Shown: in pieces, positions 4,717 through 8,253 of the stretch
How the letters are laid out: each line of letters begins with the position of its first letter
Numbering within the stretch: position 1 is the first letter of the stretch
NCBI GenBank assembly: GCA_964540025.1
Contig: CAZIKQ010000065.1
Coordinates: forward strand, 1-8,253
Direction of reading: 5' to 3'
Source of the DNA: RGIG250 sp964540025
GTDB taxonomy: Bacteria; Bacillota; Negativicutes; Selenomonadales; Selenomonadaceae
DNA length: 8,253 nucleotides
Made by a program: the position numbers and the translations under genes
The notes under the pieces: generated by a model
What the model was told of the DNA's origin: nothing
What the model saw: only the letters and a program-made list of their open reading frames with translations
Databases searched by the model: none

Positions 4717-5553
4717 TCACCAGTCCTCCGGGGGCGGCTCCGGGGCCTCCTCCAGCACGTAAATATCCACGTCCTGACGGCCCCATTCGCAGGATTCCTC
4801 GTAGGTATCCATGCAGAGATCCACGATGTTGCCCACCACGGCGGTGCCGATGTCGGCGGCGATGCCGATGCCGTAGCCCGGTATCCAGAGCTTCGTCCCC
4901 AGGGGAATGAAGTCCGGGTCAACGGCCACGGAGCCTTGACGGGCGGGATAACCCAAGTAGGTGGAGTCCTCCGGGTCAGCGCTGTAGGCCACCGTATCGC
5001 AGGCGAGAATCTTCACGTACCGCTTGAGGCCCTCGTCGGTCATGACGGTCTGTTTGGTGCCTTTGACGACCACCTTCTCCACCGGCTGCTTCAGGATCTC
5101 CCGGTGAAGCTCCGCCATGACCTTCCCATCGGCTGCCACCTGCACCACCCTGGCCAGCCCTTTTTCCCCCGGGCTGGTTACCCGGCTGGCCCCGAAATCC
5201 ATTTCCCGATCCTCAATAAAGCGGACAGGGGGCTCGATCTCTATTTCCTCCTGCTTCAGCTCCTGATTGCCCGTGAGGACGTAGATGTCCAAACCATCGG
5301 TGATCTGCTCCCCGTGGCCGGGATAGACTCGATGGCGCTCATGCTTTATCTTCAGCTTTTTCAGGGCTTTGCCCACCGTTTCCCTGTCCGTCGTCAGCGT
5401 TTCCAGCTTGCCGCCCATGTGAAGAACGATGGTTTTCTGTTCCTTCTCCGGCCGCTCGTTATTGGAAAAACCGCAAAATACCAGCATCGCTCCCAGCAAA
5501 AGCGCTATGGCCCCCAGGTGCAGAAAATTCCGCCTCTTTTCATTTTTGATCAT
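4717..5553 (-). CDS. Membrane-anchored DUF348-G5-3D domain protein, putative peptidoglycan lytic enzyme
   Basis: This is a 278-residue cell-surface protein of the YabE/Rpf-like type. An N-terminal membrane segment or uncleaved signal (about 11-29) is followed by a DUF348 ubiquitin-like module (about 41-92), a G5 domain (about 103-166) and a C-terminal 3D domain (about 178-268). The three aspartates that name the 3D domain are visible as D212 (VAVDPDFIPLGT), D234 (AADIG) and D245 (IVDLC), spaced 22 and 11 residues apart. 3D proteins adopt a double-psi beta-barrel related to MltA and cleave glycan strands as lytic transglycosylases. The usual DTG around the second Asp is DIG here. The ATG start is favoured: GGAGG ends 5 nt before it, and an upstream in-frame TTG would overlap that ribosome binding site. 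It lies 23 nt after the acyltransferase stop and is the last gene of the operon. A weak hairpin (4687-4701) follows it. Confidence 0.88.
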   Translation of the reverse strand: MIKNEKRRNFLHLGAIALLLGAMLVFCGFSNNERPEKEQKTIVLHMGGKLETLTTDRETVGKALKKLKIKHERHRVYPGHGEQITDGLDIYVLTGNQELKQEEIEIEPPVRFIEDREMDFGASRVTSPGEKGLARVVQVAADGKVMAELHREILKQPVEKVVVKGTKQTVMTDEGLKRYVKILACDTVAYSADPEDSTYLGYPARQGSVAVDPDFIPLGTKLWIPGYGIGIAADIGTAVVGNIVDLCMDTYEESCEWGRQDVDIYVLEEAPEPPPEDW

Positions 5554-5558
5554 TCGTA

Positions 5559-5563
5559 CCTCC
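5559..5563 (-). promoter_or_regulatory. Ribosome binding site fixing the 3D-protein start
   Basis: GGAGG on the minus strand with a 5-nt spacer to ATG at 5553. An upstream in-frame TTG at 5565 overlaps this site and so cannot use it. This supports the shorter protein beginning MIKNEKRR. Confidence 0.8.
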
Positions 5564-5576
5564 AAAATTTTTTGCC

Positions 5577-7613
5577 TTACCTTGTCTTACTTTGTCTTCC
5601 AAGCTCCCCTTCAATGGCTTCCCTCAAAAGGCCGGCATACTGCTCCACCCCGTCGTCGTTGGGATGAATCCCGTCCCCGGACAGCCACTCCGGATGGCCG
5701 CTGACCCGGCCGTGCCAGTCCACCGCCCTGACGTTGGGCCAGCGGCCCTGCAGGGCGGCGATATAGTCATTGTTTGGCTTTATCCAATCGATATCCGCCC
5801 CGTAGGTATTCACCCAAAAAACCCGGCGGTCCTTCAGCAGCTCCAGCAGGGCCACAGTCTGCTCCTCGTAGCGCTCCGCCCCGCAGATGGGGCCGTTTGT
5901 CCCCAGGGCGATCACCACGATGTCCCCCAGCTTTCCCGCCGCCAGCAGCTCCTCCGCCACCGGTATGCCGCCCCCTACGTACCGGCAGACGTCCGCGTCG
6001 ATGTAGCAGCCGGGCAGGGCCCGCTTTATGGCCCGGGCGGAGCCCAGCATTACCGAATCCCCGATGCAGATGATCCCGGAGGGGATGGCCACCTCTTCGC
6101 CGGGTTCGATAAATCCCACAGCCCCGGCCGGTTCGGCCGGTTTCTTCTCCGCCGGGGCAGGCGCGATTTCAGGTGTCTTGCCGGGCTTATCAGGCTGCCC
6201 GGTCTTATGGGCCTGATGGGACTTTTCCAGCCCATCCTCCGCCCCCGGCTGCTTTTCTTCCCCTTTATTATCAGCCGCTCCCGAAGTCTGCCCCGGCTTC
6301 TGCTGCCGGAGGAGAGCGGCATTATCCGCCAACCGGGCCCGCAGATCTTCAGTATCCGCCGCCCTCTGCCAGGGAGCCAGAGCCAGGCCATAGATCCCCC
6401 AGGCCATCATTACCGCCGCCGCCACGGCGGCCAGCTTCTCTATGATACGGCTTTTTTCTGAATTTTTCCTAACAAGAATCCCCGAAAGGCCCCGTTCCGC
6501 CCTGTCCGTAAGCGCCGCCAGCCCGATCATGGCCCCGATTTCCCCGGCCCCGGCGGCCCAGGTTCCCGCGGCTTCCGCCTTCAGCCCCAGCTGAGGGGCC
6601 AGGACGATCACCGGGTACTGCCAGAGGAAAATCCCGTAGCTGTATTTGCCGAGAAACCGGGTGATTCCGTTTTCAAAAAATCTCCCAAAAGATGCCCGCT
6701 CCCGCGCCGTCAGCCAGACCAGCAGGCAGAAGGCCACCGACAGGGCCCCCATGCCTCCCTGATAAAGGAAGGAGCCGCTTCCCTCCACAAGGGCGAAGGC
6801 CCCGAGGGTGAGAACCACCAGCAGCCCGTAGGCCAGGACCGCCAGCCAGGAGGGCTTCCGCCGGTGATCATCCGCCGGAGAGCAGGGTAAAAGCTCCCCG
6901 GCTCCCTGGTAAAAACCCAAGGCCGCCCCCAGCAGCAGATCGTAGACGCGGCCGGCAGTGCCGTAGTAGAGGGCCGTCACGTCCTGCCCCGGGCCGGCGG
7001 CGAATGATTTGGGGATGTACCCGGCCAGCACCAGTCCCACCAGCGCCAGCAGCAGCGCCCCCGCCTTCTTCCCGCAGCCCTCCGCGATGCCCCGGTACAG
7101 GAAGAGGATAAGGGGAAAAATCAGGCAGAACTGAAGCTCGATCCCCAGAAACCACATATGGGTAAAGGGATCAGCCCCGGTAAGGCGGGTGAAATAGTCC
7201 GCGTTTTGCGCCACCTGCCAGAAATTGTTGTAGCCCCCGAAAATAGAGAGAACCTCCGGCCCCATGCCCCTGAGGAGGCGGGGCGCCGCCAGCTGGCACA
7301 CCCCCAGAGTGGCCAGCACCACGATGATCAGGGAGGGATAAATCCGCCCCAGCCGCCGCCGGTAATAATCCCGAAGATACGAACCAAAGCGAAAGGGGCG
7401 GTCTCCCTCAAGGAGCCTTGCCCCGCTGTAAGCCGCCAGAAAGCCGCTGAGAATAAAGAAAATATTTACCCCCAGGAAGCCCCCCGGCGCCAGGGCGGGG
7501 AATACGTGGAAAATGGTCACCCCGCTTATGGCCAGACTGCGGAGCCAGTCGATGCCCGCCAGCCGCCCGGAGCTTTCCCCCGAGTCCCCCTCTGCCTCAT
7601 CCTTGTATTCCAA
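5577..7613 (-). CDS. OatA-like acyltransferase 3 with C-terminal SGNH domain
   Basis: This 678-residue two-part membrane enzyme is of the type that moves acetyl groups across the membrane and attaches them to a surface glycan, such as peptidoglycan in OatA. The N-terminal acyltransferase-3 domain (about 18-410) has many hydrophobic segments and the R-x10-H motif (R25 to H36). It also has RRRLGRIYP (86-93), MWFLGIELQF (153-162) and LGKYSYGIFLWQYP (321-334). A low-complexity Pro/Lys/Glu/Gly linker (about 435-500) leads to an extracellular SGNH domain with GDS (S520), GTN (N573) and DGIHP (D647, H650), so the catalytic residues are intact. The start is TTG, 4 bp after the upstream stop; no ATG fits, and GGAGGA lies a distant 17 nt upstream, suggesting translational coupling. 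It shares an operon with a putative wall hydrolase, which fits peptidoglycan as the substrate, but another glycan is possible. Confidence 0.92.
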   Translation of the reverse strand: MEYKDEAEGDSGESSGRLAGIDWLRSLAISGVTIFHVFPALAPGGFLGVNIFFILSGFLAAYSGARLLEGDRPFRFGSYLRDYYRRRLGRIYPSLIIVVLATLGVCQLAAPRLLRGMGPEVLSIFGGYNNFWQVAQNADYFTRLTGADPFTHMWFLGIELQFCLIFPLILFLYRGIAEGCGKKAGALLLALVGLVLAGYIPKSFAAGPGQDVTALYYGTAGRVYDLLLGAALGFYQGAGELLPCSPADDHRRKPSWLAVLAYGLLVVLTLGAFALVEGSGSFLYQGGMGALSVAFCLLVWLTARERASFGRFFENGITRFLGKYSYGIFLWQYPVIVLAPQLGLKAEAAGTWAAGAGEIGAMIGLAALTDRAERGLSGILVRKNSEKSRIIEKLAAVAAAVMMAWGIYGLALAPWQRAADTEDLRARLADNAALLRQQKPGQTSGAADNKGEEKQPGAEDGLEKSHQAHKTGQPDKPGKTPEIAPAPAEKKPAEPAGAVGFIEPGEEVAIPSGIICIGDSVMLGSARAIKRALPGCYIDADVCRYVGGGIPVAEELLAAGKLGDIVVIALGTNGPICGAERYEEQTVALLELLKDRRVFWVNTYGADIDWIKPNNDYIAALQGRWPNVRAVDWHGRVSGHPEWLSGDGIHPNDDGVEQYAGLLREAIEGELGRQSKTR

Positions 7614-7617
7614 CGGA

Positions 7618-8049
7618 TCAGTACCCCATTTCCTCCAGCAGCTCGATAGCGCCCAAAACCAGCTTCGGGCAGAAGGTATGGTGAAGGTTCTGTCCCTTGT
7701 ACTCGCCGCCGGCGCTGGCCGCCGCCAAAAGCTCCTGACACTTCATGGAGCCGTACCGCTCCCGGAATGCCTTACCGAAAGCGAGTGTATCCGCGTAGCA
7801 GGCGGCCTTCCGGTCAGACTCCCCCGGGCTGGCGTTGCCCTCCTTCATGCTCAGGGCAAAGAGGCCGCCGGTAACGGCCCCGCAGACATCCCCCTGCCGC
7901 ATGCCGCCGCCAAAGCTGCACATAAACTGATGGGCTCTGGCCTCATCCTCACCGAATTTTCTGGCAAAATAAACCGCCATGATCTGGGCGCAGTTGCTGC
8001 CGGACTTAAACTGGCCGGCAATCTGTTCCACGTTTGTATTCTGTGCCAT
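7618..8049 (-). CDS. C_GCAxxG_C_C family cysteine protein
   Basis: This 143-residue soluble protein of the C_GCAxxG_C_C family has no settled function; conserved cysteines suggest a redox or metal-binding role. The signature is visible as C20 (SGSNCAQ), C56 in the core CGAVTGG (56-62), C104 (MKCQELL) and C127 (FCPKLV). Further cysteines occur at 44 and 84, and FGGGM (46-50) precedes the core as in relatives. The start is the ATG with AGGAG 7 nt upstream; an earlier in-frame candidate 14 codons upstream lacks support and would lie about at the predicted transcription start. It is the first gene of a probable operon with the acyltransferase (4-bp gap) and the 3D protein. Why a cysteine protein should be coupled to wall-modifying enzymes is not evident. 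Confidence 0.88.
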   Translation of the reverse strand: MAQNTNVEQIAGQFKSGSNCAQIMAVYFARKFGEDEARAHQFMCSFGGGMRQGDVCGAVTGGLFALSMKEGNASPGESDRKAACYADTLAFGKAFRERYGSMKCQELLAAASAGGEYKGQNLHHTFCPKLVLGAIELLEEMGY

Positions 8050-8094
8050 CGTACCTCTCCTCAGGAACATTACACAAATAAAACTTAACATCGT

Positions 8095-8123
8095 ATTGTA
8101 AACTAATTATTGATTTTTTGCAA
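8095..8123 (-). promoter_or_regulatory. Promoter of the cysteine protein/acyltransferase/3D operon
   Basis: On the minus strand TTGCAA (8123-8118) and TACAAT (8100-8095) are separated by exactly 17 bp of A/T-rich DNA. They match the housekeeping consensus at four or five of six positions in each hexamer. Transcription would start near 8088, about 38 nt before the ATG at 8049. No other promoter of similar quality was seen between this operon's three genes. Confidence 0.72.
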
Positions 8124-8168
8124 ATTTGACGGCGGGGTATAACATACACCCTCTCAGTCACCTTCGGT

Positions 8169-8202
8169 GCCAGCTCTTACAAACTACTAAGCTCTGCTAT
8201 CG
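8169..8202 (+). repeat. 34-bp diverged repeat, copy B
   Basis: This is the partner of 207-240 (26 of 34 identical, no gaps). It directly follows CACC-TTC-GGTG (8159-8168), a small hairpin, and overlaps the long hairpin described at 8181-8232. Confidence 0.5.
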
Positions 8203-8232
8203 TCTTGCGACTCGGCAATCGCTAAGTAGTTT
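8181..8232. repeat. Long imperfect hairpin repeat at window end
   Basis: AAACTACT.AGC (8181-8192) pairs with GCT.AGTAGTTT (8221-8232) through 11 of 12 bases. The interior can pair further (TGC with GCA, and GTC-TTGC-GAC at 8202-8211). The segment 8187-8226 is the inverted counterpart of 2-38. It is non-coding, belongs to the dispersed repeat set and lies upstream of the operon promoter; no T-run marks it as a terminator. Confidence 0.65.
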
Positions 8233-8253
8233 GCATGGCTCGCACTAAAAGCC

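Noticed and set aside
5554..5565. TTG start adding four residues to the 3D protein
   Set aside because: The TTG overlaps the GGAGG that serves the ATG at 5553.
8050..8091. Fourteen extra N-terminal residues on the cysteine protein
   Set aside because: The upstream start would sit at the predicted transcription start, lacks a ribosome binding site, and the extension does not match the family N-terminus; the ATG at 8049 has AGGAG at good spacing.

Overview
The window carries eight protein-coding genes, all on the minus strand, and looks like chromosomal DNA of a fairly G+C-rich Bacillota, probably a clostridial or Negativicutes-type anaerobe. The reasons are the order rpmH-rnpA-yidD-yidC-jag, the short Gram-positive-style YidC, the DUF348-G5-3D wall protein, the C_GCAxxG_C_C family protein, and intergenic 'CTCCCC...GGGGAG' dispersed repeats of a kind I associate with gut Firmicutes. 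The species cannot be fixed from sequence alone. No rRNA, tRNA or CRISPR array is visible.

Layout in transcription order (high to low coordinates). At 8253-8095 is a hairpin-rich repeat followed by a good promoter (8123-8095). This drives a probable three-gene operon: a C_GCAxxG_C_C cysteine protein (8049-7618), an OatA-like membrane acyltransferase with an extracellular SGNH esterase-type domain (7613-5577), and a membrane-anchored DUF348-G5-3D putative peptidoglycan hydrolase (5553-4717). The last two modify or cut the cell wall. From 4716 to 4370 there is no gene but a MITE-like element with terminal inverted repeats (4398-4670). It contains one copy of a 123-bp dispersed repeat and a predicted three-way-junction fold. 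Next comes a solitary class II Fic protein (4369-3359), separated by about 150 bp without a visible gene from a near-perfect promoter (3208-3179) for the rpmH operon. That operon runs rpmH (L34), rnpA (RNase P protein), yidD, yidC (membrane insertase) and jag/khpB (RNA-binding protein), ending at a bidirectional terminator (326-287). Positions 1-362 hold no gene: they contain the second copy of the 123-bp repeat, a 28-bp palindrome, and a piece inverted relative to the far end of the window.

How the genes work together. The rpmH-jag block is the conserved set for ribosome, RNA-processing and membrane-protein biogenesis that is normally next to dnaA and oriC. Here dnaA is not beside rpmH; a fic gene and repeats occupy that flank. 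An intrinsic terminator lies directly between rpmH and rnpA, and an ATG overlaps the rpmH stop codon, so rnpA-to-jag expression may be set by attenuation.

I see no clearly new defence system or other multi-gene system. The most interesting points are the rpmH/rnpA attenuator with its start-stop overlap, the RGG-rich tail on Jag, the repeat elements with outward-facing terminator-like hairpins, and the cysteine-protein/acyltransferase/3D operon.
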